DNA of 64,000 nt from Synechococcus sp. UW140 (GCF_900474295.1 NZ_UCOB01000034.1:1-64000); one strand, 5' to 3'. Positions 35,489-45,551 are shown, numbered from the stretch's first letter. Notes: a model not told the origin generated them from the letters alone. Numbers and translations: made by a program.

Positions 35489-35785
35489 ATGGATCAGAGA
35501 GTCTTTAGCCATCATGATGAAAGCTTCGGTTTTGATTTGCGCCTGCTTCTGTTGCTTGTCGCGGCTCCCTTGTTGCTGATGTCTCCTCATGGCCTTTGGG
35601 CTCAAGGCGATTTGATCAACTGCCAAGACTTCACTTCTGACTTCAAGACCACCACGAGTTGTCTTGATGGATCTCAGCCGAGCTCAGGCCCCATTCCTCA
35701 GCAGCCAGAAATTGTTGAGGATGATGATCTCTTTGATGACGGGATGGGGTTTGATGATGGTGTTGGTGATGGGCCTGTTTTTTAA
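35489..35785 (+). CDS. Small secreted acidic protein (98 aa)
   Basis: A 98-residue protein with a probable N-terminal signal peptide: hydrophobic LRLLLLLVAAPLLLMSP near residues 18-33, and A-Q-G at a likely cleavage site near residue 39. Two cysteines follow (INCQDF and SCLDG), and the C-terminus is an acidic Asp/Gly/Phe-rich tail (EDDDLFDDGMGFDDG). The start could be closer to the hydrophobic core. An export role is inferred from the signal peptide and composition; no family recognised. It lies at the left edge of the surface-protein region. Confidence 0.55.
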   Translation: MDQRVFSHHDESFGFDLRLLLLLVAAPLLLMSPHGLWAQGDLINCQDFTSDFKTTTSCLDGSQPSSGPIPQQPEIVEDDDLFDDGMGFDDGVGDGPVF

Positions 35786-35941
35786 TCAAGCCTGAATCGG
35801 CCATGATCCCATTGGATGGGTTAGGTGAAAGGGTCGGCGCTCTCAAGGTTGAGGAATCTATTGTGCGGTTAATCTTTTTTGTTCGCTCACCATGATGAGA
35901 TCGACCTTGGCTGTTGATCTCTGCCCCCCTACGACCCGAGC

Positions 35942-38900
35942 TCAGGTGGTGAGGGCTTTGAAATTAAAGCCGAGGATGAAGTCGTCGTAATCGAGATCAC
36001 CACCACCGAGGGTGTCTTCTAGGCCAAAGAGGTTGTCGCCTAAAGCTTGGAAGTGTGAGAGCCCATCAGCATTGGCCGCATCAAAGGCAAAGAAGGTGTT
36101 GTCGTTCACTTTTGCAAAGGGAGCAAGACAACAGAATTCAGTGAGTGAGACGTCGGCGTCTTTGGTTTTGTTGTCGTCAACGGAGAGATTGTCGAGTGCA
36201 GTGACGCGATTGGAGTCGAGTAAGGCAGCTTTGGTGTAACCGGCTTCCCCTGGAGCGATGAGGGAGCCATCAGCAGCAAGAACCCTGCCTTGGCTGTCAA
36301 CGGTGCGATAGAAGCCGGTGAGTGAATCAAAGCTTGCTTCTCTGGCGGTGTAGAGAGTGCCAGAGACGGTTTGCCCTTCTGTAAAGGCGGAGAAATCGAG
36401 GCTGGCTGCGATGTGCTGCTGTTGAGCGATGAGTGCAGCTAAACCTGGATCGGTGTCTTGCTGTGAGAGGGAGAAGGCGATGTTGTTGTTGCCTGAGACG
36501 GCGAGGCTGCCATCAGAGTTGATGGTGTGATCAAGCCAGGAGAAGCGTGAATCACTGAGGCTGGTGAGATCACTGAGAATTGAATCAGCTGTTGAGAAGA
36601 AGCGAATGGATTGGCCGTTGAGCAGTTGGAGTGAACGGCTAAAGCGAAAGGCGTCGTGGAGAGTGACATCGGAGGCCTCGAGGCTGGAGAAGAGACTGAC
36701 GGCACGTTGCTTGAGCTGATCAAGGTCTTTGAGGATGGTGTCTGCATCAGCGGCTTCCTCAGCGGAGAGGATGATGTAGCCGATGGCGTTGGCGGCATTG
36801 CTGCTGGAGCTCAGTGAGGCCTGGAGGTTGAGAGCAGCAGCCGTGGTGCTGTCAGTTGGATCAGCGAGAGTAAGCAAGCCGTTGTCTTGGCCTGAGAAGA
36901 CAGGATTGAGGTCGATGGTTGCAGCGGTGGTTTTCAGGCTGAGGGAGCCATTGCTTTTGCCATCGAGGTCACCTGTTTGGCCATCACGGTGTGCGACGGA
37001 GACGAGATCACCAAGGCCATCACCATCGGTGTCGTAAAGGCGAGCCCCAGTTCTGGTGATGGGGTTGTAGTTAAAGGAGGAGAGAGCGCCTTGATCGTCG
37101 ATGTTGTGGTAGAGGAATTTCTTAGCTGCGCTGCGTTTGCCATTGCTGCCGGCAAGGTTGAGGTTGGGCGCAACGGTATCGAGTTTCCAATGCAGGATGG
37201 ACTCTGTTTGATCGTCCTCCAGGCTTTGCGACATTTCCAGCACTTTGCTGGAGATGGAGATCTCTTTTTTGTCTAATGCTGCGAGTGTGGTTTTGGAGAG
37301 GGCTTCAGCACTGAGGGCAAGAGACGCTGTGGCTTTGATCTTGTTGAGTTTGGATTGAATGTAGAGGTTGAATACTTGTACATCCTCTGAGTTGTCTGAT
37401 TCATTGGCGCCTATGATCTTGACTGTGTATGTGGTTGTATCTGATGCGCTACCATCCGTGACCGTTACTGTAAAGATGTCGTAAGCGGACTCACCAGGAT
37501 TGAGTGCTCCTATGGCATCAGCGTTCGGAGTGTAGACGTAGTTGCCTGTTGAGGTGCTAACAGTGAGTGTGCCGAAGTTGCCTTTTAGTAATGATTTGGA
37601 GTCGGTGATAGAGCCGCCTTTGATGCCATAGGTGAGAACATCATCATCCTCATCAGAAGCAGAGAGAGTGCCTGACAGGTTGGATGCTATGGCGTTTGAT
37701 GAAGAGCCAAAGTCTGTTATAGATCCGCTCGCTATCGCTGTTATTGTTGGCGCATTGTTTCCAGCAAGAATTGAGGTTGTGAGGCTGAGTGTCGAGTCTG
37801 AGAATGAATAGTTTTTGACCTGCAGGTAACTTGCGTCATCTGCATCGTAAGGAGAAAAATAGACTTTGTTGCCGACTGCGGCTGCACTTGAGTACTTATT
37901 GTTTCCTGTGAGACCCGTTTCAATGGTTGAGAATGTATTTGTGGTGGTATCAAGTACGCCGATATCGTTCTGCGCATGTGGAGCGAAGAAAATACGATGA
38001 CCAAGCGCAATTGCGCCAAAATATTTACTGTTCCCGGTCAGTCCAGTGGAGATCGTGGAGAATGAATTTGTTGTTGTGTCGAGCACACCAATGGAGTCTT
38101 GGTTGCATGGAGCAAAATAAACATTGCTGCCAACAGCGACCGCACCAGCGTATTTGCTGTTTCCCGTTAGGCCTGTAGTGATCGTGGAAAATAAGCCTGT
38201 CGTTGTATCCAGTAATCCGATGTTATCCTGGTAGAATGGGGAGAAGTATATTTTTTCATTTACAGCGGCAGCGCCGGCGTATTTGTAGTCGTGCGTGAGC
38301 CCAGTTGATATGGTTGAGAATGTGTTTGTTTCTGTATCGATCACGCCTATTTCATCTTGATCCCAAGGAGAAAAGTAAACGATGTTGTTGATTTCAATCG
38401 CGCCCCAATACTTGTAAAGGCTTGGGATCCCTGTGGAGATTGTGGAAAATGAGGCTGTCGTTGTATTGAGTAGCCCAATATTTTGAGCGTTGAAAGGTGC
38501 GAAATAGACGTTGTCGTTGACTGCAACGGCGCCACGGTACTGGTAGCCAGAGGTGGCACCAGTGCTGATCGTTGAGTAAGAATTGGTTGTGCTGTCAATG
38601 ACGCCGATTTCGCCCTCATCAAAAGGAGCAAAATAAATTTTATTGTCGACTGTGGCTGCGCCGGAGAAATGATATACAGGCGTCTCGTCTCCTCCTTGCT
38701 CTAGTCCTAGGGGAATCGTTGAGAAGCTATCTTGCTCAATAATGGATACATCAATACTCTCACCGCTACTCAATTGTGTGTGAGAACTATCAATTAAGTG
38801 TGTCGTCAGATCACCTGGTGTGCCTGTAAAGTTGTTTGCTGCAAGAAAGCGTACTCGTGTGGATTTGGAAAGATATAATGCATTTGTTTCGCTGAGATCT

Positions 38901-39595
38901 GTGGTGGCGATCGATGTCCAACTTGCTCCTGAATCCGTGCTGTATTGCCAGTTGCCATCATCAGTTGATGCTGCATTGGCAGTAACGGCAATCGCTAAGA
39001 GGGCGTCATCATCGCCATCTGTGAAGGAAGAATTGAATAAGCTCGCTATGGTCTCGCCAGATGGATTGGTGTCGTCTTCCGTGATTGCCGTTAGTGATGG
39101 ATTGCCGTTTGCAACTGGTGCGGAGGCTTCGATCGTAATAAGTTCGTTGTTGATCAGCAGCGAATGCTGATCATTCTCCGTGGCCGAATGATGAGGTGCA
39201 TCTTCGCCGAGAATTTTTGCTGCAAATCGTTCACCTTCGTCGCCTTTTGTGTCGGCTTCTCCGTTGATGATGGTATCAATGTAATGGCCAAACTCTTCTA
39301 GAATGGTTCGGTTCAGCTGTGGCTCAGATGCAGTGTCTATCCATTCACGATTGATGTAGATGCGCTCTTCTCCATCAGGATTCGAGCTGGTATAGCCGCC
39401 GTTAAGTCCGCGCATTGTCGTCCTGTCAAGGACTTCGACCAATGGGATGGAGCTGAAATTACCGGCTGCAAGTTCGTCGATCAGTTGTTTCAGGGCTGCT
39501 GGGGGCTCTTGGAGATGAAAGGTTTGCCTGATTGCCCAGCTCAGGTGTCCGTTGGTTGCCCATCCTTGCAACTGATATCTGACTTCTTGAAGCAT
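35942..39595 (-). CDS. Large secreted-type surface protein with propeller and cadherin-like modules
   Basis: 1217 residues, no signal peptide, so type I or similar secretion is likely. Residues 1-150 are an N-terminal domain with an EEFGHYID motif reminiscent of a degenerate metallopeptidase site. Residues about 300-610 hold seven repeats of about 43 residues, each with an AV-V-VYFAPF-DxIGVLDTTT-FSTISTGL pattern, probably a seven-bladed beta-propeller. A cadherin/VCBS-like domain follows near 640-750 (SASDEDDDVLTYGI and DIFTVTVTDGSAS). The C-terminus carries FYRTVDSQGRV and DUF4114-like GGGDLDYDDFILGFNF. The same C-terminal module occurs in the 729-aa protein. Likely cell-surface or matrix protein, function unknown. 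Confidence 0.85.
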   Translation of the reverse strand: MLQEVRYQLQGWATNGHLSWAIRQTFHLQEPPAALKQLIDELAAGNFSSIPLVEVLDRTTMRGLNGGYTSSNPDGEERIYINREWIDTASEPQLNRTILEEFGHYIDTIINGEADTKGDEGERFAAKILGEDAPHHSATENDQHSLLINNELITIEASAPVANGNPSLTAITEDDTNPSGETIASLFNSSFTDGDDDALLAIAVTANAASTDDGNWQYSTDSGASWTSIATTDLSETNALYLSKSTRVRFLAANNFTGTPGDLTTHLIDSSHTQLSSGESIDVSIIEQDSFSTIPLGLEQGGDETPVYHFSGAATVDNKIYFAPFDEGEIGVIDSTTNSYSTISTGATSGYQYRGAVAVNDNVYFAPFNAQNIGLLNTTTASFSTISTGIPSLYKYWGAIEINNIVYFSPWDQDEIGVIDTETNTFSTISTGLTHDYKYAGAAAVNEKIYFSPFYQDNIGLLDTTTGLFSTITTGLTGNSKYAGAVAVGSNVYFAPCNQDSIGVLDTTTNSFSTISTGLTGNSKYFGAIALGHRIFFAPHAQNDIGVLDTTTNTFSTIETGLTGNNKYSSAAAVGNKVYFSPYDADDASYLQVKNYSFSDSTLSLTTSILAGNNAPTITAIASGSITDFGSSSNAIASNLSGTLSASDEDDDVLTYGIKGGSITDSKSLLKGNFGTLTVSTSTGNYVYTPNADAIGALNPGESAYDIFTVTVTDGSASDTTTYTVKIIGANESDNSEDVQVFNLYIQSKLNKIKATASLALSAEALSKTTLAALDKKEISISSKVLEMSQSLEDDQTESILHWKLDTVAPNLNLAGSNGKRSAAKKFLYHNIDDQGALSSFNYNPITRTGARLYDTDGDGLGDLVSVAHRDGQTGDLDGKSNGSLSLKTTAATIDLNPVFSGQDNGLLTLADPTDSTTAAALNLQASLSSSSNAANAIGYIILSAEEAADADTILKDLDQLKQRAVSLFSSLEASDVTLHDAFRFSRSLQLLNGQSIRFFSTADSILSDLTSLSDSRFSWLDHTINSDGSLAVSGNNNIAFSLSQQDTDPGLAALIAQQQHIAASLDFSAFTEGQTVSGTLYTAREASFDSLTGFYRTVDSQGRVLAADGSLIAPGEAGYTKAALLDSNRVTALDNLSVDDNKTKDADVSLTEFCCLAPFAKVNDNTFFAFDAANADGLSHFQALGDNLFGLEDTLGGGDLDYDDFILGFNFKALTT
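37765..38685 (-). repeat. Seven tandem ~129-bp repeats encoding propeller blades
   Basis: Inside the 1217-aa gene, seven successive units encode about 43 residues each, with diagnostic YFAPF or YFSPF, IGVLDTTT and FSTISTG segments. Units differ by substitutions, so they are old duplicates rather than recent copies. Repeat number seven fits a closed seven-bladed propeller. Confidence 0.8.
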
Positions 39596-40367
39596 GGATA
39601 GGTTGATGGGAAGTCGTCAAGTTCAATAACTAGGGTATTCGTCTTTTGTTGATCTGCAATGGTTACTTTGCTTCATCTTTTCTGCTCAGAGTGGCTTCGG
39701 ATTGATCGCTTGGCTGGAAGAGGTGCGAACTGCATTGCCGGCCTTCTCTCTGTCTGCTGATCTCCTCCTTTTGATCAGCTGTTCGCTCCGTTTTGTCTTC
39801 TTAGCTGGCTTGATGAAGGTGCTGATCATGCACCCTGATGTCATGGTCCAATGCTTTTTTGCTTGTTGCTTCGATGTTCTCTGCTTTGGGAATCTCAGAG
39901 CTTCGCGTTGACGTGCACCCAGTTTCGTTGTTGACGGAATCGTGCTTGGCCTTGTCAAGAGAGTGGTCCGCGAGATGCCTTTTCTGCATCAGTCGTCATT
40001 CAGCGGCTGTCTTGATGAGGAGCTCTCTTGTCATGCTTGCTGACTGTTTTTCCTCCGAGTCGCCGATACGAGGGAGTCGCTCATGCCTGAAGGTTCAGGT
40101 CAAGCACCTCTGGCCGGATCACACCTGTTGGCCTTATCGCCTTTCCCCTCTATTGGTGCCGTATCGCAACGTTTCACTGCACTGAATTGGACTGATCTGT
40201 TCGGAGTTGTTCCTGCTGATCAATAGGGATGCGAAGCAGGGCTCATTTGTGGTTTTTGCCCTTACTGACTAGGTTTCTTGCTTTTTGAGCAGCGACTGGA
40301 AGGGCAAGTCTCATCAGGCTGATGGCCTAGAAACTTAGACATATCGACCGTTTGCCCTCAGCCGCTG
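39596..40367. other. 770-bp gap without a confident gene
   Basis: Lies between the large surface-protein gene and glyQ. Short plus-strand frames (39702-39911 and 39838-40185) are overlapping, Cys/Ser/Leu-rich and without recognisable features. The 3' part must hold the glyQ promoter and perhaps the promoter of the surface-protein gene. No terminator with a T-run was noticed. Confidence 0.35.
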
Positions 40368-41276
40368 ATGACGAGCCCTGCTCCAATCCATTTCCAGGAC
40401 ATCATTGGCACCCTCAACCGTTTCTGGGCGGATCAAGGCTGTTTGCTGCTGCAGCCATACGACACGGAAAAGGGTGCCGGCACGATGAGTCCCCATACGG
40501 TGCTCCGTGCCATTGGCCCGGAACCTTGGGCCGTGGCCTACCCCGAGCCCTGCAGGCGCCCCACCGACGGCCGTTACGGCGACAACCCCAATCGCGCGCA
40601 GCACTATTTCCAGTACCAGGTGCTGATCAAACCCTCTCCGGATGGGATCCAGGAGACCTATCTCGCCTCACTCGAGGCTTTGGGTATTAAGGCAGCCGAT
40701 CACGACATCCGTTTCGTGGAGGACAACTGGGAGTCGCCCACCCTCGGCGCCTGGGGTGTGGGCTGGGAGGTGTGGCTCGATGGCATGGAAGTCACCCAGT
40801 TCACCTATTTCCAGCAGTGCGGCGGCATTGACTGCCGGCCTGTCTCGATTGAGATCACCTATGGCCTGGAGCGCCTGGCGATGTATCTCCAAGATGTGGA
40901 GAGCATCTGGGATCTGAGCTGGAATGCGGAGCGCAACTACGGAGACATCTGGTTGCCCTTTGAAAAGGGTCAGTGCCATTACAACTTTGAAGCCTCTGAT
41001 CCCGATCGGCTCAAGCAGTTGTTTGCGATCTATGAGGCCGAAGCCGCTGATCTGATTGAGAAGCAGCTGCCCGCCCCAGCGCTCGATTTCGTCCTCAAGT
41101 GTTCCCACACGTTCAACTTGCTTGAGGCCCGAGGCGTGATTTCAGTGACGGAGCGCACCGCCACGATCGCCCGTATCCGCAATCTGGCGCGCAAGGTTGC
41201 CGAAGCCTGGCTTGAGGAGCGTCAAGCCCTCGGCTTCCCGCTCCTCAAGCAGCAACCTGCTGCCGTGGCTGGCTGA
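40368..41276 (+). CDS. glyQ: Glycyl-tRNA synthetase alpha subunit
   Basis: A 302-residue class II synthetase subunit of the alpha2beta2 bacterial GlyRS. The opening [21 protein letters not shown] and the class II motifs ([50 protein letters not shown]-like) are all present. [20 protein letters not shown] and the C-terminal [20 protein letters not shown] complete the family. It charges tRNA-Gly together with GlyS, which is not in the window. Starts at ATG 40368, standard length. Confidence 0.97.
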   Translation: MTSPAPIHFQDIIGTLNRFWADQGCLLLQPYDTEKGAGTMSPHTVLRAIGPEPWAVAYPEPCRRPTDGRYGDNPNRAQHYFQYQVLIKPSPDGIQETYLASLEALGIKAADHDIRFVEDNWESPTLGAWGVGWEVWLDGMEVTQFTYFQQCGGIDCRPVSIEITYGLERLAMYLQDVESIWDLSWNAERNYGDIWLPFEKGQCHYNFEASDPDRLKQLFAIYEAEAADLIEKQLPAPALDFVLKCSHTFNLLEARGVISVTERTATIARIRNLARKVAEAWLEERQALGFPLLKQQPAAVAG

Positions 41277-41346
41277 GGCAGCCGCAGCCGAGGGCGGCGA
41301 CAGGCAAGGCCGGGGGAATGCTTCGGCAACCGTTGTTCGTTCACAG

Positions 41347-43260
41347 ATGCCCGCCGCTGTGGCCGTTGCGGCTCTTGTTCTCTTCAGCCTTTTCGGTGCA
41401 GCCCTGGTTGACAGTGCTGTCCATTGGGTGCTCATGTTGCTCGCGCTGGCTTGGAGCAGCGGCTGGCTGGTGCGTCGTCAGCGGTGGTCGCGCCGTCAGG
41501 CGCTGCTGTTGTTGCTGCTGCTGGTTTTGAGCCTGTCGCGGGCGACGTTTGGACTGGAGCATGGCCCCGGGGAGCTCGATCCCTTGCATGCGTTGGCACC
41601 TGGCTCCCGGCTGTAGCTGCTCGAGGGGCGATGGCAGCAAGACTCCCATCCTCGTGATGGTCGCTGCAGTGGCCTTGTGACTGTGCAGCGGATTGATGGC
41701 AAACGGATCAGCGGTGTCACCGAGGTGCTGCTCGAGCCTTGTTCAACCCCGGTTCTTGCCGGCACTTGGATCAGGGCGGATGGGCATCTGCGCCGCCCGG
41801 CTCAGGCCATTCATCCTTTACTACCGTCTCCGTCCGAACGGCTCTCAAGGCTGGGCTGCTGGACACAATTCAAGGTCTCACGCTTGGAGCGGATCGCGAA
41901 TGGATGGGCTCCCTTAGCGATGGCCCGGCGGCTAATCATCACCCAACTGTCTGCTCACCTAGGCCCTAACCATGGGGCGATGGTGGCAGCCTTGGTGCTT
42001 GGAGGGGCTCAGGTTGACCTTCCGGACAGTGTGAGACAGGCCTTCAGGGTGGCTGGCCTCTCCCATGCCCTGGCCGCATCCGGCTTCCATCTCTCGGTCT
42101 TGTTGGGCAGTGTGATGCTGCTGAGTAGCCGTTGGCCGGCCTCCTGGCGGATGCTCGCAGGCTGTGGCCTCATGCTTGTGTTTTTGCTGCTGGCGGGACC
42201 CCAACCCTCAGTGGTGCGTGCTGTGCTGATGGGTGCATCGGCTCTGTTGATCCGCGAAGGAGGAAGCCGCAGTCGACCCATCGGCTTGTTGCTGGCCACC
42301 CTGGTGCTGATGTTGTGGTGGCAGCCCGGCTGGGCTCGGTCGATCGGATTTCAGTTCAGTGCGGTTGCGACGGCAGGCTTAGTGGTGAGCGCACCGGTGA
42401 TGGAAACGTGGTTGACATCTCGGTTGCCGATGGCACTGAGGAGCCTGGCTCCGGCGTTGGCCGTTCCCTTGGCAGCCATGGTTTGGACGTTGCCGTTGCA
42501 GTGGCTTCACTTCGGTGCCATGCCCCTCTATGGCGTGCTGGCGAATCTGCTGGCCTCGCCCTTATTAATGGCACTCACCCTGGCTGCGATGTTCTTGGCC
42601 ACGCTGGTTCTGTTGTTGCCGCAGGCCGTGGCGAGCCTGCTTCTCCCGGTGATAGCCGTTCCTGTTCAAGCCCTTGCGGCTTGTTTGGAGGGGCTGGTCA
42701 ACGCCATCAGCGATTGGCCTCATGCACAGCTGTTGATCGGACGCCCATCGGGGTGGATGGTGCTGGTGATCGTGTTGGCGGTGGCCTCGTGTTGTTTGTC
42801 TGGTTCGCGACGCTGGCGCTGGGTGTTGATGCCCCTGGCTTTGATGGCTCTTCTGGTGCATGGAGCCGGTTTGCTGGCAGATGCTGTGGTGCGGGTTGAT
42901 CAATGGGGCCGGCAATGGGTCTTGTTGCGCCATCAGGGACGGGCAGCCTTGATCAGCAGCCATGGAGACCGGCTCAGCTGCCGGGTGGCTCAGCAGTTGG
43001 CGCATGGCCATGGTCATGCTCGTCTCGATTGGATAGCGGTGCTCGACCCCGTCGTCGCGTCAAAGCTGGACTGTTGGCACAGCCTGGCCAGAACGTTGCA
43101 CGCTGAGCAGTTGGGGCAGTCCCCCTTACGGCCAGGCCAGCGCTTGGCCTCCGCGGGCTTAGTGCTGCAACCGGTGGGGAGTAGCGGCCGTCGTTTTGTG
43201 CTGCAGGCAGGCCGCCGCCGAGTCGGCCTGCAGCGCTCTCAGTTGAGACTGCAGCCGTAA
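41347..43260 (+). pseudogene. comEC: comEC with an in-frame amber stop at codon 90
   Basis: Frame from ATG 41347 to 43260 reads through as a 637-codon ComEC/Rec2 DNA-uptake channel protein, except for TAG at 41614-41616. Before it are two to three transmembrane helices (about residues 1-60); after it the frame continues without shift through the OB-fold-like VTVQRIDGKRISGVTEVL, the competence domain (ALVLGGAQVDLPDSVRQAFR, GLSHALAASGFHLSVLLG) and many helices, then a short degenerate metallo-beta-lactamase-like end. A C to T change in a CAG Gln codon would explain the stop. A downstream GTG (41677) could re-initiate a 527-aa product lacking the first helices. ComEC transports single-stranded DNA across the inner membrane. 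Either natural transformation is lost or the stop is a sequencing error. Confidence 0.85.
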
Positions 43261-43309
43261 CGAGCATCATGCCTTGACCGTTACTATGACGAGGCGTTGA
43301 ACGACGCAT

Positions 43310-43396
43310 GGAGAGGTGGCAGAGTCCGGTTGAATGCGCACGACTCGAAATCGTGTAGGGGTAACACCCTCGTGGGTTCGAATCCCACCCTCTCCG
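43310..43396 (+). tRNA. tRNA-Ser (anticodon CGA)
   Basis: An 87-base tRNA with acceptor GGAGAGG pairing with CCTCTCC and discriminator G. The anticodon loop ACTCGAAAT presents CGA (Ser codon UCG). The T-arm is GGGTTCGAATCCC, and a long variable arm (TAGGGGTAACACCCTCG region) is typical of class II tRNA-Ser. No CCA is encoded. A short AT-rich segment follows, then the AT-rich CA4-like cassette, so this tRNA may mark an integration boundary. Confidence 0.97.
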
Positions 43397-43489
43397 TTTT
43401 GAATTTGTGCCTGGATTCGGTGGATTGAAAGGTTGGCGGCAATGTTGGTGCTCTTGTTGCTAACAATGCTGCTGCTGGAAGATCAAGAT

Positions 43490-43528
43490 GCCCCTCTAGG
43501 GACGTCGAGGAGGCGGCCCTAGAGGGGC
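43490..43528. repeat. Perfect 12-bp inverted repeat after tRNA-Ser
   Basis: GCCCCTCTAGGG, a 15-base spacer, then CCCTAGAGGGGC. There is no T-run on either side. It could stop or stabilise transcripts of the convergent lyase gene, whose stop is 65 bases away, or be an integration-associated palindrome at the cassette edge. Confidence 0.7.
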
Positions 43529-43592
43529 AAGCTTTGTGGATCAAACCAGACTCTCTCTTGCGAAGAGATGATTTAAAACCTGAGAGTTTAGA

Positions 43593-44867
43593 TCAACATC
43601 TTGCGGATAATTGTTGTTTTTCAACCAGACGGCCAAACACTTGTTGGCATGTCCAGCGGAGAGGTTGCCAATAGGCTGAATTGGCTAGCTCATAGATGAT
43701 CTCCATCTGGTCATCCAGGCCAAGTTCGAGGCAAGCCCAGGCAGCCGCGACTCTTGACTTTGAATATTGTGGCGTTGTTTCTGAAAGAGCTGAACGCACT
43801 AAATCACTTTTTTGCTGGAATTTGCGTAATCCTATGATGCATGTCAGGTAATAATGCGTGACATAATCAGACCAGAGCCTTTCTTGCATGCTGTCGATCA
43901 AGTTCAAGCAGCTTTCTTGATCAATCGCCATCAGGCTTAAGGCAGCCCCATACTGACGCGCCTCATCTCGATGGCTTAGATTTCGCTCGATCTCCTCTGC
44001 ATCAAGGTCACATTTCCATTCATCCCGAATGGCAAGATGCTCTGGATTATCCCTCAAAAGCTGTTCAAGTAGCGATTGATTCTTTGCGCTTGAACTCGAG
44101 CCGTTGTAATCAACAATCTCAAAAAAACTTTTTGCTCTTAAAGACATTGAAACAGGTGCACGAACTAATCCTTCAAGTCTGCTTTCGTCTCCAGCATCAC
44201 CGAGATCAATGACTGCGGAGCGCCTTTTGCCTGCAATCAGGTCTGTGAGTTGTGGAATTAAAGGATCCAGAAGGTGAGTATTTTCATACACCTTGGCCTG
44301 ATAAGCCCTTGCGGCCCCTGCCACTAAGGCACTCTCATGCTGACAAAGGTCATTGATCACAGCACTGGATTTCGAATTTTTTATCTTCAGTCTTGTATGG
44401 GCTTGAATGACAGCACGAATCTTTGTTACCTCACCATCAAGTAACGATACAAGTATCTCTTGCTCAGCTAGTGTTGGCTCCCAATTAATCCTAACAAGGG
44501 CAGAAATTGCATTAATAACAGCCTCTGTATCTGTACATGTTAATACTTTTACGAGGGAAGGTATTGCTCGTTTGTCCTTGCGTCTGCCCAGTGCTTCAAT
44601 GGATTTGCGACGGGTTATTCTATCATACAATTCGTCTATACTAAGGTTATTGGTGGCTTGAAGTAGAACATCTAGTGACTCTTCTGTTTGACTAAGACCA
44701 AGTCTTGTTGCTGCAAAATATCGATCGGCGGGCCTTTGAACGTTTGACGTTTTTTCCAGCAAAAGAGATAACGCATCGTTCTCACTCATGCCCTCAACAA
44801 GAACATCAAATCTCTCAGCCATCGGAACTAATTGATTGTTTTCAATTCTATCTAGAATAGGTTGCAA
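43593..44867 (-). CDS. mpeZ: Bilin lyase (lyase-isomerase) of the CpcE/MpeY/MpeZ HEAT-repeat family
   Basis: A 424-residue all-helical protein of E/Z-type HEAT repeats: ITRRKSIEALGRRKDKRAIPSL, VINAISALVRINWEP and AARAYQAKVYE, through to VRSALSETTPQYSKSRVAAAW. This is the family of phycobilin lyases, which attach bilins to cysteines of phycobiliproteins. Its size and the neighbouring AraC-class regulators match MpeZ (CA4-A) or MpeW (CA4-B). MpeZ attaches phycoerythrobilin to MpeA Cys83 and isomerises it to phycourobilin under blue light; MpeW is a simple lyase favouring PEB. Which of the two needs a tree. The location beside tRNA-Ser and away from phycobilisome genes favours CA4-A, hence MpeZ. 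Confidence 0.75.
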   Translation of the reverse strand: MQPILDRIENNQLVPMAERFDVLVEGMSENDALSLLLEKTSNVQRPADRYFAATRLGLSQTEESLDVLLQATNNLSIDELYDRITRRKSIEALGRRKDKRAIPSLVKVLTCTDTEAVINAISALVRINWEPTLAEQEILVSLLDGEVTKIRAVIQAHTRLKIKNSKSSAVINDLCQHESALVAGAARAYQAKVYENTHLLDPLIPQLTDLIAGKRRSAVIDLGDAGDESRLEGLVRAPVSMSLRAKSFFEIVDYNGSSSSAKNQSLLEQLLRDNPEHLAIRDEWKCDLDAEEIERNLSHRDEARQYGAALSLMAIDQESCLNLIDSMQERLWSDYVTHYYLTCIIGLRKFQQKSDLVRSALSETTPQYSKSRVAAAWACLELGLDDQMEIIYELANSAYWQPLRWTCQQVFGRLVEKQQLSARC

Positions 44868-45188
44868 TATTTAAATTCATGCATTTCATATCTCCTATAT
44901 AACACTTCCCTTTTTTATGCGTATATGAAAACCATAAAATCAATATTCCTATAAGCTAAGGGAGGGCTTTATGCCCTGCATAACCACATCGTTTCTACTT
45001 GACGCAAATGTGCAAATGTGTTTTGCCGTGTGACCCTGGCGAAGAGGGAGCCAGTGGCAAGCAGAATCTGAACGCATTAATCACAAGGCCGATTAGCATA
45101 ATCACCTCTGAAATGATTGCGATCTACCTGCTTAAATCGTTGTCGGCTTTAATGGATTTAAGTTCTTCTGAGAAAGTGCTCTAGAAGA
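44868..45188. other. AT-rich upstream region of the lyase gene
   Basis: About 320 AT-rich bases between the lyase start and the ribbon-helix-helix gene stop. A 61-codon plus-strand frame (44999-45184) looks unconvincing. The segment 44868-44995 contains A/T-rich patches upstream of the lyase ATG and should contain its light-regulated promoter and regulator sites. Confidence 0.4.
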
Positions 45189-45356
45189 TTATTTTGAACG
45201 ATTATCAATCAATTCAATTAAATGTGCATCATGCTTGACGCAAAAGTCGGAAACGCACTGCCTTAAGATATGCCCGATTGAAACTGATTCTGTATAGCAA
45301 AGTAACTTTAGCTTTTTGTGCAGCTCGTCACTTAGCTCAAAAGTTACTCTTTTCAT
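45189..45356 (-). CDS. Small ribbon-helix-helix (CopG/Arc-type) DNA-binding protein
   Basis: A 55-residue protein from ATG 45354-45356: MKRVTFELSDELHKKLKLLC is a ribbon-helix-helix strand and first helix, followed by TESVSIGHILRQCVSDF as turn and second helix. Such proteins dimerise and bind DNA through the beta ribbon. It lies between the AraC-type regulators and the lyase gene on the same strand, inside the AT-rich cassette, so a role in regulating the lyase is plausible. The longer frame (up to 45521) adds a low-complexity extension that I reject. It may correspond to one of the small unknown genes described in CA4 islands. Confidence 0.6.
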   Translation of the reverse strand: MKRVTFELSDELHKKLKLLCYTESVSIGHILRQCVSDFCVKHDAHLIELIDNRSK

Positions 45357-45551
45357 TCTTGACTGAGCAATAAACGCAGGTGTCAATGGCACTCGCAAGG
45401 GCCATGTTTTAACTATTTTACTCTTTTTGATAAGAAATGGATACGCCCTTTCCAAGCTTAACCAATTGTTGCAATCGGCCTGGGGTTGGAGCGGGTCTGT
45501 CGTAGCAGGCCCTCTCAGCATCCTGTCTTTTGCTGCAAAGAGATGATTGCT

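Noticed and set aside
43284-43544. Minus-strand frame over tRNA-Ser
   Set aside because: It runs across a clear tRNA and a hairpin; not a gene.
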